Positions 1-11,035 of a DNA stretch of 64,000 bases are shown in pieces. The notes under the pieces are model-generated. The model was given only the letters and a program-made list of their open reading frames with translations. It was not told the DNA's origin and ran no database searches. A program made the translations under genes and the position numbers. How positions within the stretch are numbered: position 1 is the first letter of the stretch; each line of letters opens with the position of its first letter. The DNA comes from Shimwellia blattae DSM 4481 = NBRC 105725 (lineage in GTDB: Bacteria; Pseudomonadota; Gammaproteobacteria; Enterobacterales; Enterobacteriaceae), in assembly GCF_000262305.1 (NCBI RefSeq), contig NC_017910.1:1302001-1366000 (forward strand), written 5' to 3'.

Positions 1-806
1 TCCAGGCCCTCGATATAGCCTCTGGCGTGCTTCTTCGGCCCGCTGAGCACCATCCAGCCCTGGCGGAACCCGGCCACCCGGTAGGTTTTGGACAGGCCGT
101 TAAAGGTCACGGTCAGCAGATCCGGCGCCAGTGCCGCAATGGACTGATGCTGCGCCGCATCGTAGAGGATCTTGTCGTAGATCTCGTCGGCAAAAATGAT
201 CAGGTTGTGCTGGCGGGCGATCTCAACAATCTCCTGCAGCAGCTCTTTTGAGTAGACCGCCCCGGTTGGGTTGTTCGGGTTAATTATCACGATCCCCCGG
301 GTGCGCGGGGTGATTTTGGCGCGAATATCGTCCAGATCCGGGAACCAGCCGGCGGACTCATCGCACAGGTAGTGCACCGCTTTACCGCCAGAAAGGGAGA
401 CCGCCGCGGTCCACAGCGGGTAGTCCGGGGCGGGCACCAGCATTTCGTCACCGCTGTTAAGCAGCGCCTGCATGGCCTGAACAATCAGCTCAGAAACCCC
501 GTTGCCGATGTAGATATCCTCGACGGTAACGTCGCGAATGCCCCGGGCCTGATAGTGCTGCATAATGGCTTTACGGGCAGAGTAGAGCCCTTTGGAATCA
601 CAATATCCCTGGGCTGTGGGCAGATTGCGCAGCACATCAACCACTATCTCATCCGGGGCTTCGAACCCGAAAGGGGCAGGGTTGCCGATGTTCAGTTTCA
701 GAACTTTGTTGCCTTCTTCTTCAAGACGCTTTGCTTCTTTAAGAACCGGGCCGCGAATGTCGTAACAGACGTTGTCTAGTTTGCTGGATTTTTCGATAGG
801 GGACAT
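1..806 (-). CDS. alaA: Glutamate-pyruvate aminotransferase AlaA (partial, N-terminal part)
   Basis: This is a PLP-dependent class I/II aminotransferase that makes alanine from pyruvate using glutamate as amino donor in the cytoplasm. The reverse-strand reading begins MSPIEKSSKL at 806 and stays open to the window edge, covering about 268 residues of a family of about 405. Recognisable AlaA segments include the N-terminal NIGNPAPFGF, a NPNNPTGAVYS-type segment, and the PLP-lysine motif FNGLSKTYRVAGFR near the cut end, followed by GPKKHARGYIEGLE. The C-terminal third lies outside the window. It is divergent from lrhA across a 1 kb spacer, the same arrangement as in E. coli. Identification is by remembered similarity to E. 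coli AlaA (YfbQ). Confidence 0.93.
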   Translation of the reverse strand, partial: MSPIEKSSKLDNVCYDIRGPVLKEAKRLEEEGNKVLKLNIGNPAPFGFEAPDEIVVDVLRNLPTAQGYCDSKGLYSARKAIMQHYQARGIRDVTVEDIYIGNGVSELIVQAMQALLNSGDEMLVPAPDYPLWTAAVSLSGGKAVHYLCDESAGWFPDLDDIRAKITPRTRGIVIINPNNPTGAVYSKELLQEIVEIARQHNLIIFADEIYDKILYDAAQHQSIAALAPDLLTVTFNGLSKTYRVAGFRQGWMVLSGPKKHARGYIEGL

Positions 807-1806
807 CAACCTTAACCTTTATTGTTGTTGCTCGCTTCCCGCCGTGGAAGGACGCCGCAAACAATGTACTACTGTGGTTCATGGTTTGAAAGGGCAAAGT
901 CGTGCGGCACGGTGCAGTTAATGGCGGGTTTTTTATGTACGAACAGGTCAGGGGCGCTTATGAGTATTATGTAATAATTAATAGGCTATATTTAAATGCT
1001 CTTATTAATTATCGAAATAATGTTTCATTTTTTGCTGCGCATCGCATTTATTAATAATATTGTTAGCAATAGTTGCTTAGCGGTAATATTTTTTCATTAG
1101 TAAATCTTAAATATCCCGCAAAAAATGGTCGCGCGCAGTTTGCGAACATTGTTTTTATATGGCGTAAAATGTTAATGACTCTGAACTAATGGGCTGTTGT
1201 GTATTGTTATATGGCATGATATGTAAGCATTTTGGCTTAACCGGATGTCCGTTGTGTAAAAAATATCGTTTTAAAACAGGCACAATACAGAATTACACAT
1301 ATAAAAAGAGAAAGAGATCAGATTATTCGCAATAAAACTTAAACGAACAGTAAATTTGATATAAGATACTTTCATTAGCAGGGTAGCGATTTTGCCGCAG
1401 AGTGTGGGAAATCGCGCAATAACGCGCAAAAAGGAGCATTGTCTCACCGCGCTAATATGTGATCTGTATCACGCAGTGCCATTTTTTGTTGAGTGTTTTT
1501 GAACGTTATTCCCGCTAATTAATCCTTTCGTATAACCAGACTTAATTCACAAAGCGAAAGGGCAAAAATTAATTTCGCTATTGATTATCGCAGCGTAATT
1601 AATAACTCACTCTGGTGAAAATATTATTCTGAAGGCATGCCATAGCCATATTACATCTCACTGGGTTTTAGGGATCAGGCTAATTATATATGCCAGGAAG
1701 GCAGGCATAACCAGGGTAGATGACTGCTTCAAATGGAATTGCTTAACTTTTTTCAGCAATAAAACCGAAGGCCGCTCCGCAGAGCAACCGACGAGAACAG
1801 AACATT
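807..1806. promoter_or_regulatory. 1 kb AT-rich divergent spacer between alaA and lrhA
   Basis: There is no convincing open reading frame in these 1000 bases. Base composition is much more AT-rich than in the flanking genes, with many A/T runs. It should hold the alaA promoter at the left and the lrhA promoter with a long leader at the right. E. coli has a similarly long spacer and a long lrhA 5' untranslated region. Apart from one strong CRP-like site (1458-1473) I could not place promoter elements with confidence. The composition would suit H-NS binding, which is inference. Confidence 0.6.
1458..1473. promoter_or_regulatory. Candidate CRP-binding site upstream of lrhA
   Basis: The 16-mer reads TGTGA-TCTGTA-TCACG. 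It differs from the CRP consensus TGTGA-N6-TCACA at one base. It lies about 330 bp upstream of the lrhA start and 650 bp from alaA, so it could control either gene or the long lrhA leader. It is called from the motif alone. Confidence 0.5.
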
Positions 1807-2739
1807 ATGATCAACACAACTCGCCCGATTCTGAACCTGGATCTTGACCTGCTGCGCACGTTTGTTGCGGTCGCTGATCTGAATACCTTTGCCGCAGCGG
1901 CTGCTGCCGTTTGTCGCACCCAGTCTGCTGTCAGCCAGCAGATGCAGCGCCTGGAACAGTTAGTGGGAAAAGAACTGTTTGCCCGCCATGGTCGCAACAA
2001 GCTGCTGACCGAGCACGGGATCCAGCTGCTGGGTTATGCCCGTAAAATTCTGCGTTTCAATGATGAAGCCTGCGCATCCCTGATGTTTAACAACCTCCAG
2101 GGGGTCTTAAATATTGGTGCATCCGACGAGTCTGCAGACACCATCTTGCCGTTTGTGTTAAATCGGGTCAGCTCGGTATACCCCAAGCTGGCGCTGGATG
2201 TGCGGGTAAAGCGCAATCAGTATCTGGCGGAAATGCTCACCAGCCAGGAGGTGAACCTGGTGGTCTGCACCACGCAACCGCAAGGGGCGGAGTCCATTGT
2301 GCTGCGTACCTCACCAACCCTGTGGTATTGCGCTGCTGATTTTAACTACCAGAAAGGTGACGTAGTGCCGCTGGTGGTGATGGAAGAGCCCAGCGCGTAT
2401 CGCAATATGATTATCGAGCATCTTAATGCCCGCAATATTCCGTGGCGTATTGCCTATGTGGCCTCCACTCTGGCAGCGGTGCGTGCGGCCGTGAAAGCGG
2501 GCCTTGGGATCACCGCCCGCCCGGCAGAGATGATGAGCCCGGATCTACGGGTGTTAAGCAAGAGCGACGATCTGCCCGTATTACCGGATACCCAGTATCT
2601 GCTGTGCCGCCTGCCGGAAGCGAACAACGAACTGGCAGACGCCATCTTCTACGCCATGCAAAACAGCGATGCACCGTACCCGGACGTTACGGCACTCTCC
2701 CGCAGTGATAACCAGGTGCTGGCCGACGAGTTCAAGTAA
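1807..2739 (+). CDS. lrhA: LysR-family transcriptional regulator LrhA
   Basis: This DNA-binding regulator represses flhDC, and so motility and chemotaxis, in enterobacteria and influences type 1 fimbriae and RpoS levels. The 310-residue product has an N-terminal winged helix-turn-helix (about residues 12-72, [18 protein letters not shown] then [13 protein letters not shown]) and a LysR substrate-binding domain (about 95-290). It is almost the E. coli length (312). The N-terminal half is nearly identical to E. coli LrhA, while the last 30 residues diverge. The ATG follows a leader with AGAACAG upstream and only a weak Shine-Dalgarno sequence. It lies upstream of nuo as in E. coli, and a strong hairpin terminator separates it from nuoA. 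Confidence 0.95.
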   Translation: MINTTRPILNLDLDLLRTFVAVADLNTFAAAAAAVCRTQSAVSQQMQRLEQLVGKELFARHGRNKLLTEHGIQLLGYARKILRFNDEACASLMFNNLQGVLNIGASDESADTILPFVLNRVSSVYPKLALDVRVKRNQYLAEMLTSQEVNLVVCTTQPQGAESIVLRTSPTLWYCAADFNYQKGDVVPLVVMEEPSAYRNMIIEHLNARNIPWRIAYVASTLAAVRAAVKAGLGITARPAEMMSPDLRVLSKSDDLPVLPDTQYLLCRLPEANNELADAIFYAMQNSDAPYPDVTALSRSDNQVLADEFK

Positions 2740-2779
2740 GGGATTTCCCTTTTCAATAGTTAACACATCTTAAACAAGA

Positions 2780-2821
2780 ACGGGCGTCAGATGAAAAAAC
2801 AACCATCTGATGCCCGTTTTT
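2780..2821 (+). terminator. Rho-independent terminator after lrhA
   Basis: The 14-bp arms ACGGGCGTCAGATG and CATCTGATGCCCGT pair with a single G-T wobble around a 10-base loop and are followed by TTTTTA. It sits 40 bp after the lrhA stop codon and separates lrhA from the nuo promoter region. Confidence 0.85.
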
Positions 2822-3356
2822 ATGGTCTGAATCACATTACAGCGCCTGCGTTTCCAGCGTCAGGTTAAAACTGAGTATGCTAATCGTGCGTATTTTGTAT
2901 GGTTATCTCGTCATTCCGCAATAAGCGCTCTCGTTGTTAAGAAGTGATATTTTTTGTTGATTATTTTTTATGTTAATTAACAAAGGCGTGTCACAAATCA
3001 TGAAAATACCTCCTGTGGGGGGGAGGCTCGGAAGAGTTTTCCTGCCAGAATAAGCAGGCAGTTAACATTTGCGATGTTACGGACTCGATTCATCACCAGC
3101 AGATTGTCCTGATTGCTACCCTGTTAACTGTGCTTCGGCACGAGGTGTTAATAAATTCATCTCCATTGTAAGCTAACGTTAAGAAACTTTTGTTTAAGTT
3201 GACAAAAGGTTATAGAAAGGAGTAAAAACGCCAGCACTTTGCCATCCAGTCGGGATTTGGATGGTGCATCAGGTGTGTTATTCCTTCCCATAAATCGATG
3301 TGGCGTATATCTGCCGTGAAGAGCAGCGCTGTTGGGCCACTTTTGATGAGTAAGCA
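2822..3356 (+). promoter_or_regulatory. nuo operon upstream region with candidate promoter
   Basis: This is a gene-free stretch of about 535 bp before nuoA. One candidate sigma-70 promoter has TTGACA at 3199-3204 and a weak -10 GTAAAA at 3222-3227 with a 17-bp spacer. A small stable GTGC-TTCG-GCAC hairpin lies near 3130-3141. In E. coli nuo has distal promoters regulated by ArcA, NarL, FNR, IHF and Fis. Those sites were not located base by base here. The promoter assignment is tentative. Confidence 0.45.
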
Positions 3357-3803
3357 ATGCGTATGTCAACAACTACTGAAGTCGTCGCCCACCACTGGGC
3401 ATTTGCTGTCTTCCTGATTGTCGCCATTGGCCTGTGCTGCCTGATGCTGGCCGGTGCCTGGTTCCTGGGGGGCCGCGCCAGAGCCCGCCATAAAAACACC
3501 CCTTTCGAATCGGGCATTGATTCTGTTGGATCTGCCCGTCTGCGCTTGTCTGCCAAGTTCTACCTGGTGGCGATGTTTTTCGTCATCTTCGATGTGGAAG
3601 CGCTCTTTCTCTACGCCTGGGCAACCTCTATCCGCGAAAGCGGCTGGGTGGGCTTTGCCGAGGCCGCCATTTTTATTTTTGTGCTGCTGGCCGGTCTGGT
3701 TTATCTGGTGCGCATTGGTGCCCTTGACTGGACGCCGGTTCGTTCGCGCCGCGAACTGATGAACCCGGAAACCGACAGCCACATGAATCGTGATACGCAC
3801 TAA
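3357..3803 (+). CDS. nuoA: NADH:quinone oxidoreductase subunit A
   Basis: NuoA is a small membrane-arm subunit of respiratory complex I at the junction with the peripheral arm. The 148-residue protein (147 in E. coli) has three hydrophobic segments, at about residues 14-38, 66-88 and 98-120. The conserved loop [20 protein letters not shown] follows the first helix, and [15 protein letters not shown] lies in the second. The start used (MRMSTTTEV) corresponds to the E. coli start; a second ATG two codons in is possible. It is the first gene of nuoA-N, followed by nuoB after 21 bp. Confidence 0.97.
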   Translation: MRMSTTTEVVAHHWAFAVFLIVAIGLCCLMLAGAWFLGGRARARHKNTPFESGIDSVGSARLRLSAKFYLVAMFFVIFDVEALFLYAWATSIRESGWVGFAEAAIFIFVLLAGLVYLVRIGALDWTPVRSRRELMNPETDSHMNRDTH

Positions 3804-3824
3804 AAAAATCAGTGAGGCAATAAG

Positions 3825-4499
3825 ATGGACTATACGCTAACCCGCATAGATCCCGACGGTGAGAATGACCGTTATCCCCTGCAAAAACAGGAGATTGTAA
3901 CCGATCCTCTTGAGCAGCAGGTTAACCGCAGCGTGTATATGGGCAAGCTCGAACACGCCCTGCATGACATAGTGAACTGGGGGCGTAAAAACTCGATCTG
4001 GCCTTATAACTTTGGTCTGTCCTGCTGTTACGTTGAGATGGTGACCTCGTTTACCGCGGTACACGATGTGGCGCGCTTTGGTGCCGAGGTACTGCGTGCT
4101 TCCCCGCGTCAGGCGGATCTGATGGTGGTGGCAGGAACCTGCTTTACCAAAATGGCCCCGGTTATTCAGCGCCTGTATGACCAGATGCTGGAGCCGAAAT
4201 GGGTGATTTCGATGGGGGCCTGCGCCAATTCCGGCGGGATGTATGACATCTACTCCGTCGTGCAGGGTGTGGATAAATTCCTGCCGGTGGATGTGTATAT
4301 CCCCGGTTGCCCGCCGCGCCCGGAAGCCTACATGCAGGCGCTGATGCTGCTGCAGGAATCGATTGGTAAAGAGCGCCGCCCGCTCTCCTGGGTGGTGGGT
4401 GATCAGGGCGTTTACCGGGCCAATATGCAGTCGGAAAAGGACCGGAAACGGGGCGAGCGTATTGCGGTGAAAAACCTGCGCACCCCTGACGAAATTTAA
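3825..4499 (+). CDS. nuoB: NADH:quinone oxidoreductase subunit B
   Basis: NuoB carries the terminal [4Fe-4S] cluster N2, which passes electrons to quinone at the base of the peripheral arm. The 224-residue protein (220 in E. coli) has the expected ligands: the adjacent pair C67-C68 in [11 protein letters not shown]133 in [10 protein letters not shown] and C162 in PGCPPRPEA. It is cytoplasmic and bound to the membrane arm. It lies between nuoA and the fused nuoCD, with a 94-bp gap downstream. Confidence 0.98.
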   Translation: MDYTLTRIDPDGENDRYPLQKQEIVTDPLEQQVNRSVYMGKLEHALHDIVNWGRKNSIWPYNFGLSCCYVEMVTSFTAVHDVARFGAEVLRASPRQADLMVVAGTCFTKMAPVIQRLYDQMLEPKWVISMGACANSGGMYDIYSVVQGVDKFLPVDVYIPGCPPRPEAYMQALMLLQESIGKERRPLSWVVGDQGVYRANMQSEKDRKRGERIAVKNLRTPDEI

Positions 4500-4593
4500 T
4501 TTGCGCCTGACAGACGTGAGCCGACACTTCGCACCCTAATAACGATTAACGCGAAGTCACAGTCTGCAGTCACCACGGAATTTATTTGCAACG

Positions 4594-6402
4594 GTGAACA
4601 CTATGACCGACTTAACTGCGCAAGACGCTGCACAACCCGCATGGCAGAACCGCGATCATCTTGATGACCCGGTGATAGGCGAACTGCGCAATCGCTTCGG
4701 GCCGGAGGCTTTCACTATCCAGTCTACCCGTACCGGTTTTCCGGTGGTCTGGGTAAAACGCGAGCAGCTGCTGGAAGTGGGCGATTTTCTGCGCAAGTTG
4801 CCAAAACCCTACTCAATGCTGTTTGACCTGCACGGCATGGACGAGCGCCTGCGCTCCCACCGTGAAGGGCTGCCCGCGGCAGATTTCTCGGTGTTCTATC
4901 ACCTGATTTCTATTGAACGCAATCGCGACATTATGCTCAAGGTGGCATTGTCCGAAAACGACCTCCACGTGGCGACCTTCACCGGTCTCTACCCGAACGC
5001 CAACTGGTATGAGCGTGAAACCTGGGAGATGTTCGGTATCACCTTTACCGGGCACCCGCATCTGACCCGCATCATGATGCCGAAAACCTGGGAAGGGCAC
5101 CCGCTGCGCAAAGATTACCCGGCGCGGGCCACCGAATTCGACCCCTTCGAGCTGACAAAGCAGAAAGAAGATCTCGAAATGGAAGCGCTGACCTTCAAAC
5201 CCGAAGAGTGGGGCATGAAGCGCAGCAGCGACAACGAAGACTTCATGTTCCTCAACCTCGGCCCGAACCACCCGTCTGCCCACGGTGCGTTCCGTATTAT
5301 CCTGCAACTGGATGGCGAAGAGATAGTCAACTGCGTGCCGGATATCGGTTACCACCACCGCGGCGCGGAAAAAATGGGCGAGCGCCAGTCCTGGCACAGC
5401 TACATTCCGTATACGGACCGTATCGAGTACCTCGGCGGCTGCGTAAACGAAATGCCCTACGTACTGGCGGTTGAAAAACTGGCCGGGATTGTGGTGCCGG
5501 AGCGGGTTGAGGTGATCCGCGTGATGCTCTCTGAGCTGTTCCGTATCAACAGCCACCTGCTGTACATCTCCACCTTTATTCAGGACGTCGGGGCCATGAC
5601 GCCGGTGTTCTTCGCCTTTACCGATCGTCAGAAAATTTACGATCTGGTGGAAGCCATCACCGGTTTTCGTATGCACCCGGCCTGGTTCCGGATTGGCGGT
5701 GTGGCCCATGACCTGCCAAAAGGCTGGGAGCGCCTGCTGCGCGAATTCCTCGACTGGATGCCAAAACGGCTGGACTCCTACGAAAAAGCGGCCCTGCGTA
5801 ACACCATCCTCAAGGGGCGTTCCCAGGGGGTTGCTGCCTATACCGCCCAGGACGCGCTGGCCTGGGGCACCACCGGTGCCGGTCTGCGTGCCGCCGGTAT
5901 CGACTTCGATGTGCGCAAAGCGCGCCCGTACTCCGGTTACCAGAACTTCGATTTTGAAATCCCGGTGGGGGGTGGCGTCAGCGACTGCTACACCCGCGTG
6001 ATGCTTAAAGTGGAAGAGCTGCGCCAGAGCCTGCGCATCCTTGAGCAGTGCTACAAAAATATGCCTGCCGGGCCGTTTAAGGCGGATCACCCGCTGACTA
6101 CGCCGCCGCCCAAAGAGCGCACCCTGCAGCACATTGAAACCCTGATAACCCACTTCCTCCAGGTCTCCTGGGGGCCGGTGATGCCCGCCAACGAATCGTT
6201 CCAGATGGTTGAGGCCACCAAAGGGATCAACAGTTACTACCTGACCAGTGATGGCAGCACCATGAGCTACCGCACCCGTATCCGCACCCCGAGTTTTGCG
6301 CACCTGCAGCAAATCCCTTCGGCTATTCGCGGCAGCCTGGTGTCGGACCTGATTGTCTACCTGGGCAGTATCGATTTTGTTATGTCAGACGTGGACCGCT
6401 AA
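4594..6402 (+). CDS. nuoC: NADH:quinone oxidoreductase fused subunit C/D
   Basis: This is a fused NuoC-NuoD (30 kDa plus 49 kDa) subunit of complex I, as is usual in gammaproteobacteria. Residues about 35-185 are the NuoC domain, including [12 protein letters not shown] and HPLRKDYPA. Residues about 215-602 are the NuoD, [NiFe]-hydrogenase-like domain that forms part of the quinone site, including [24 protein letters not shown] and the C-terminal SDVDR. The start is GTG ([10 protein letters not shown]), matching the GTG start I recall for E. coli. An in-frame ATG three codons later is the alternative. Total length is 602 against 596-600 in E. coli. Confidence 0.97.
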   Translation: MNTMTDLTAQDAAQPAWQNRDHLDDPVIGELRNRFGPEAFTIQSTRTGFPVVWVKREQLLEVGDFLRKLPKPYSMLFDLHGMDERLRSHREGLPAADFSVFYHLISIERNRDIMLKVALSENDLHVATFTGLYPNANWYERETWEMFGITFTGHPHLTRIMMPKTWEGHPLRKDYPARATEFDPFELTKQKEDLEMEALTFKPEEWGMKRSSDNEDFMFLNLGPNHPSAHGAFRIILQLDGEEIVNCVPDIGYHHRGAEKMGERQSWHSYIPYTDRIEYLGGCVNEMPYVLAVEKLAGIVVPERVEVIRVMLSELFRINSHLLYISTFIQDVGAMTPVFFAFTDRQKIYDLVEAITGFRMHPAWFRIGGVAHDLPKGWERLLREFLDWMPKRLDSYEKAALRNTILKGRSQGVAAYTAQDALAWGTTGAGLRAAGIDFDVRKARPYSGYQNFDFEIPVGGGVSDCYTRVMLKVEELRQSLRILEQCYKNMPAGPFKADHPLTTPPPKERTLQHIETLITHFLQVSWGPVMPANESFQMVEATKGINSYYLTSDGSTMSYRTRIRTPSFAHLQQIPSAIRGSLVSDLIVYLGSIDFVMSDVDR

Positions 6403-6404
6403 CT

Positions 6405-6905
6405 ATGCACGAAAACCAACAACCACAAACCGAGGCGTTTGAGCTGAGTGCGGCAGAGCGTGAGGCCATTGAGCACGAAAAACACCACTACGAGGATCCG
6501 CGCGCGGCATCCATCGAGGCGCTGAAAATTGTCCAGAAACAGCGCGGGTGGGTGCCTGATGGTGCCATCTATGCTATCGCAGAGGTGCTGGGGATCCCGG
6601 CAAGCGATGTGGAAGGGGTGGCCACGTTCTACAGCCAGATTTACCGCCAGCCGGTAGGGCGCCACGTGATCCGCTACTGCGACAGCGTGGTGTGCCATAT
6701 CACCGGCTATCAGGGCATTGAATCTGCCCTGGAAAGCCAGCTGAAGATCAAACCCGGCCAGACCACAACAGACGGGCGCTTCACTCTGCTGCCCACCTGC
6801 TGCCTTGGCAACTGCGACAAAGGACCGGTAATGATGGTGGATGACGACACCCACTGCCATCTGACCCCGGAGGGGATCACTCAATTGCTGGAGCAGTACA
6901 AATGA
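6405..6905 (+). CDS. nuoE: NADH:quinone oxidoreductase subunit E
   Basis: NuoE is a 24-kDa-type thioredoxin-fold ferredoxin in the NADH-dehydrogenase module. At 166 residues it matches the E. coli length. The [2Fe-2S] cluster N1a ligands are C92 and C97 ([12 protein letters not shown]), C133 and C137 ([13 protein letters not shown]). It starts 2 bp after the nuoCD stop codon and its end overlaps nuoF by 4 bp (ATGA), indicating translational coupling within the operon. Confidence 0.98.
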   Translation: MHENQQPQTEAFELSAAEREAIEHEKHHYEDPRAASIEALKIVQKQRGWVPDGAIYAIAEVLGIPASDVEGVATFYSQIYRQPVGRHVIRYCDSVVCHITGYQGIESALESQLKIKPGQTTTDGRFTLLPTCCLGNCDKGPVMMVDDDTHCHLTPEGITQLLEQYK

Positions 6906-8239
6906 AAACCATTATTCGTACTGCCGAAACCCATCCGCTGACCTGGCGTCTGCGTGACGATAAGCAACCGGTCTGGCTGGAAGAGTATCGCAGTAAAAAC
7001 GGCTACGAAGGGGCGCGTAAAGCCCTGACCAGTATGACCCCGGACGAAATCGTCACCCAGGTCAAAGACGCCGGGCTCAAAGGCCGCGGCGGCGCGGGCT
7101 TTTCCACCGGTCTGAAGTGGAGCCTGATGCCTAAAGACGAGTCCATGAACATCCGCTACCTGCTGTGCAATGCGGATGAAATGGAACCCGGGACCTATAA
7201 AGACCGCCTGCTGATGGAGCAACTGCCCCACCTGCTGATTGAAGGCATGCTGATTGGCAGCGTGGCCCTGAAAGCCTGGCGCGGCTACATCTTCCTGCGC
7301 GGCGAATATGTTGAAGCGGCCGAAAACCTGCGGCGCGCCATTGCCGAGGCCACCGAAGCGGGGCTGCTGGGCAACAACATTCTTGGCACCGGGCACAATT
7401 TTGAGCTGTTTGTTCACACCGGCGCCGGGCGCTATATCTGCGGCGAAGAGACGGCGCTGATCAACTCCCTGGAAGGGCGCCGGGCTAACCCGCGCTCCAA
7501 ACCACCGTTCCCGGCCACCTCCGGGGTATGGGGGAAACCGACCTGCGTCAATAACGTGGAAACCCTGTGCAACGTGCCGGCAATTATTGCCGACGGTGTG
7601 GCCTGGTATCAGGGCATTTCCGCCAGCAAAGATACCGGCACCAAGCTGATGGGCTTCTCCGGGCGGGTTAAGAACCCCGGCCTGTGGGAGCTGCCGTTCG
7701 GCATTACTGCCCGGGAGATCCTTGAGGATTACGCAGGCGGCATGCGCGACGGCCTTAAATTTAAAGCCTGGCAACCCGGCGGAGCAGGGACCGATTTCCT
7801 GACCGAGGCCCACCTCGATTTGCCGATGGATTTTGAAAATATCGGCAAGGCGGGCAGCCGCCTGGGCACCGCCCTGGCGATGGCGGTGGATCACGAGATC
7901 AATATGGTGTCGCTGGTGCGCAACCTGGAAGAGTTCTTCGCCCGTGAGTCCTGCGGCTGGTGTACTCCGTGTCGCGATGGCCTGCCCTGGAGCGTGAAAA
8001 TCCTGCGCGCCCTGGAGCGCGGGGAAGGGCAGCCGGGTGACATTGAAACCCTGGAGCAGTTGTGCCGCTTCCTCGGGCCGGGGAAAACCTTCTGCGCCCA
8101 CGCGCCGGGGGCCGTAGAGCCGCTGCAAAGTGCGATTAAGTATTTCCGTGAAGAGTTTGAAGCCGGCATAAAGCAGGACATTAATAACCTGCACATGATC
8201 AACGGTATTCAGCCTAACTTACTGAAATCGCGCTGGTAA
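6902..8239 (+). CDS. nuoF: NADH:quinone oxidoreductase subunit F (NADH/FMN binding)
   Basis: NuoF is the NADH-oxidising subunit that binds FMN and the [4Fe-4S] cluster N3. The 445-residue protein contains the glycine-rich nucleotide-binding segment [14 protein letters not shown] (about 60-73), the FMN-region motif [15 protein letters not shown], and cluster ligands C351, C354 and C357 in [13 protein letters not shown] further cysteine lies in [11 protein letters not shown] 69-bp gap containing a short inverted repeat (TGCCTC/GAGGCA) separates it from nuoG. Confidence 0.98.
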   Translation: MKTIIRTAETHPLTWRLRDDKQPVWLEEYRSKNGYEGARKALTSMTPDEIVTQVKDAGLKGRGGAGFSTGLKWSLMPKDESMNIRYLLCNADEMEPGTYKDRLLMEQLPHLLIEGMLIGSVALKAWRGYIFLRGEYVEAAENLRRAIAEATEAGLLGNNILGTGHNFELFVHTGAGRYICGEETALINSLEGRRANPRSKPPFPATSGVWGKPTCVNNVETLCNVPAIIADGVAWYQGISASKDTGTKLMGFSGRVKNPGLWELPFGITAREILEDYAGGMRDGLKFKAWQPGGAGTDFLTEAHLDLPMDFENIGKAGSRLGTALAMAVDHEINMVSLVRNLEEFFARESCGWCTPCRDGLPWSVKILRALERGEGQPGDIETLEQLCRFLGPGKTFCAHAPGAVEPLQSAIKYFREEFEAGIKQDINNLHMINGIQPNLLKSRW

Positions 8240-8308
8240 AATACTGCCTCTGCCGTCGGGTTTCCTGTGGGGGAGGCAAAAAACTTATAATAAGGAAGCA
8301 TGCTGACT

Positions 8309-11035
8309 ATGGCTACAATACATGTAGACGGCAAAGAATATGAGGTCAACGGGGCGGACAACCTGCTACAGGCGTGTCTCTCCCTCGGCCTGGATATTCC
8401 TTACTTTTGCTGGCACCCGGCGCTGGGTAGCGTGGGGGCCTGCCGCCAGTGTGCGGTAAAGCAATATCAGAACGCGGAAGATACCCGTGGTCGCCTGGTG
8501 ATGTCCTGCATGACCCCCGCGTCTGACGGCACCTTCATCTCCATTGACGACGGCGAAGCGAAGCAGTTCCGGGAAAGTGTGGTGGAGTGGCTGATGACCA
8601 ACCACCCCCACGACTGCCCGGTCTGTGAAGAGGGGGGCAACTGCCACCTCCAGGATATGACCGTCATGACCGGCCATAACTTCCGCCGCTACCGCTTTAC
8701 CAAGCGTACCCACCGTAACCAGGATCTCGGGCCGTTTATTTCCCATGAAATGAACCGCTGTATCGCCTGCTACCGCTGTGTCCGTTATTACAAAGACTAT
8801 GCGGACGGCACCGATCTTGGCGTCTACGGTGCCCACGATAACGTCTACTTCGGGCGTACCGAAGACGGCACCCTGGAGAGTGAATTCTCCGGTAACCTGG
8901 TGGAAATTTGCCCCACCGGCGTATTTACCGATAAAACCCACTCCGAGCGCTACAACCGCAAATGGGACATGCAGTTTGCCCCCAGTATCTGCCAGCAGTG
9001 CTCCGTGGGCTGCAACACCAGCCCGGGGGAGCGCTACGGGGAACTGCGGCGCATTGAAAACCGCTACAACGGCAGCGTAAACCACTACTTCCTGTGTGAC
9101 CGGGGGCGCTTTGGCTACGGTTATGTGAACCGTAAAGATCGTCCGCGCCAGCCTGTTCAGCGCCGGGGCGATGATCTGATAAGCCTCAATGCGGATCAGG
9201 CCATGCGCGGGGCGGCAGATATTCTGCGCCAGTCGAAAAAAATCATCGGGATTGGCTCCCCCCGGGCCAGCGTGGAGAGCAACTTCGCGTTGCGCGAACT
9301 GGTAGGGGCGGCAAACTTTTATACCGGTATCGCCGCCGGTGAGCAGCAGCGCCTGCAACTGATGCTCAGCGTGCTGCAAAATAGCGGGATCCACACGCCG
9401 ACACTGCGGGATATCGAATCCTGTGACGCAGTGCTGGTACTGGGGGAAGATATCACCCAGACCGGTGCCCGGGTGGCGCTGGCTGTTCGCCAGGCCGCCA
9501 AAGGTAAGGCCCGGGAAATGGCCGCCGCCCAGAAAGTGGCGGACTGGCAGATTGCCGCCATTCTCAATATCGGCCAGCATGCGAAGCACCCGCTGTTTGT
9601 CACCAACGTGGACGATACCCGGCTGGACGATATCGCCGCCTGGACCTACCGGGCACCGGTAGAAGATCAGGCGCGGCTCGGTTTTGCCATAGCCCACGCC
9701 CTGGATAACAACGCCCCGGCGGTCGGGGACATTGACAGCGAGCTGCAGGGCAAGATCGATGTGATCGTTCAGGCCCTCAGCGGAGCGAAAAAACCGCTGA
9801 TTATCTCCGGCACCAACGCCGGTAGCGAGGCGCTGATCCAGGCCGCCGCCAACGTGGCGAAAGCCCTGAAAGGGCGCGGCAGTGAGGTGGGGATCACCCT
9901 GGTTGCCCGCTCGGTGAACAGTGTCGGGCTCGGGATGATGGGCGGCGGATCGCTGGATGAGGCCCTGGGCGAGCTGGAAAGCGGCCAGGCTGATGGGGTT
10001 ATCGTGCTGGAAAACGATCTTCACCGCCATGCCTCAGCGGCACGCGTGGATGCAGCCCTGTCTAAAGCACCGCTGGTCATGGTGATTGACCACCAGCGTA
10101 CCGAAATTATGAATCATGCTCACCTGGTGCTTCCGGCGGCGAGTTTTGCCGAAAGCGACGGCACGGTTATCAATAACGAAGGCCGCGCCCAGCGCTTCTT
10201 CCAGGTGTACGATCCGGCCTACTACGACAGCAGCACCCTGATGCTGGAGAGCTGGCGCTGGCTGAATTCCCTGCGCAGCACCGTAGAAAGCCGCCAGCCA
10301 GACTGGACCACACTTGACCATGTGATTGACGCCTGTGTGGCGACGCTGCCGCAACTGGCCGGTATTAAAGATGCCGCGCCGGATGCCAGCTTCCGCATTC
10401 GTGGCCAGAAACTGGCCCGCGAACCGCACCGCTACAGCGGGCGTACCGCCATGCGCGCCAATATCAGCGTGCATGAACCGCGCCAGCCCCAGGACAAAGA
10501 CACCATGTTTGCCTTCTCCATGGAGGGTAACAACCAGCCGGGCGCACCGCGCTCGCAGATCCCCTTTGCCTGGGCGCCGGGCTGGAACTCCCCGCAGGCG
10601 TGGAACAAATTCCAGGCGGAAGTGGGCGGGAGCCTGCGCTTTGGCGATCCGGGCGTGCGGCTGATTGAGGCCACAGAGGGCGCGCTGGACTACTTCACCG
10701 CCATCCCGGCTGCATTCCGGGCCGGGGAAGGGCAGTGGCGCGTTGCGCCCTATTACCACCTGTTCGGCAGTGATGAGCTCTCCCAGCGTTCACCGGTCTT
10801 CCAGAGCCGTATGCCTGCGCCGTATCTGAAGCTCAACCCGGCGGATGCCGCCCGGCTGGGTATCAATGCCGGGGCACCGGTGTCGTTCAGTTATGAAGGG
10901 CAGACCATTACCCTGCCGCTGGTGCTCTCCGAAGGGCTGACGCCAGGCCAGGTCGGGTTGCCGATGGGGATGCCGGGGATCGCCCCGGTGCTGGCCGGTG
11001 CCCGCCTTGACAACCTGAAGGAGGCTGCCCAATGA
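8309..11035 (+). CDS. nuoG: NADH:quinone oxidoreductase subunit G
   Basis: NuoG is the large iron-sulfur subunit of the NADH module and has a molybdopterin-oxidoreductase-like fold without evidence of a metal cofactor. With the start [11 protein letters not shown] it is 908 residues, the E. coli length. Ligands C34, C45 and C48 of a [2Fe-2S] cluster are visible ([18 protein letters not shown]). They are followed by [14 protein letters not shown], by [11 protein letters not shown], and by CQQCSVGC of the extra cluster N7 region. An upstream in-frame ATG at 8300 would add three residues, and the Shine-Dalgarno AAGGAA lies awkwardly close to it. The gene overlaps nuoH by 4 bp. Confidence 0.96.
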   Translation: MATIHVDGKEYEVNGADNLLQACLSLGLDIPYFCWHPALGSVGACRQCAVKQYQNAEDTRGRLVMSCMTPASDGTFISIDDGEAKQFRESVVEWLMTNHPHDCPVCEEGGNCHLQDMTVMTGHNFRRYRFTKRTHRNQDLGPFISHEMNRCIACYRCVRYYKDYADGTDLGVYGAHDNVYFGRTEDGTLESEFSGNLVEICPTGVFTDKTHSERYNRKWDMQFAPSICQQCSVGCNTSPGERYGELRRIENRYNGSVNHYFLCDRGRFGYGYVNRKDRPRQPVQRRGDDLISLNADQAMRGAADILRQSKKIIGIGSPRASVESNFALRELVGAANFYTGIAAGEQQRLQLMLSVLQNSGIHTPTLRDIESCDAVLVLGEDITQTGARVALAVRQAAKGKAREMAAAQKVADWQIAAILNIGQHAKHPLFVTNVDDTRLDDIAAWTYRAPVEDQARLGFAIAHALDNNAPAVGDIDSELQGKIDVIVQALSGAKKPLIISGTNAGSEALIQAAANVAKALKGRGSEVGITLVARSVNSVGLGMMGGGSLDEALGELESGQADGVIVLENDLHRHASAARVDAALSKAPLVMVIDHQRTEIMNHAHLVLPAASFAESDGTVINNEGRAQRFFQVYDPAYYDSSTLMLESWRWLNSLRSTVESRQPDWTTLDHVIDACVATLPQLAGIKDAAPDASFRIRGQKLAREPHRYSGRTAMRANISVHEPRQPQDKDTMFAFSMEGNNQPGAPRSQIPFAWAPGWNSPQAWNKFQAEVGGSLRFGDPGVRLIEATEGALDYFTAIPAAFRAGEGQWRVAPYYHLFGSDELSQRSPVFQSRMPAPYLKLNPADAARLGINAGAPVSFSYEGQTITLPLVLSEGLTPGQVGLPMGMPGIAPVLAGARLDNLKEAAQ

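Noticed and set aside
372..779. 135-codon plus-strand frame inside alaA
   Set aside because: It lies antisense to the clear AlaA reading frame on the minus strand.
4813..6312. 499-codon open frame antisense to nuoCD
   Set aside because: It is an opposite-strand shadow of a GC-rich conserved gene; its translation is low-complexity, rich in H, G, R and V, and matches no family I know.
8366..10030. 554-codon open frame antisense to nuoG
   Set aside because: It is a codon-bias shadow of a conserved gene and has no ribosome binding site or family signature.
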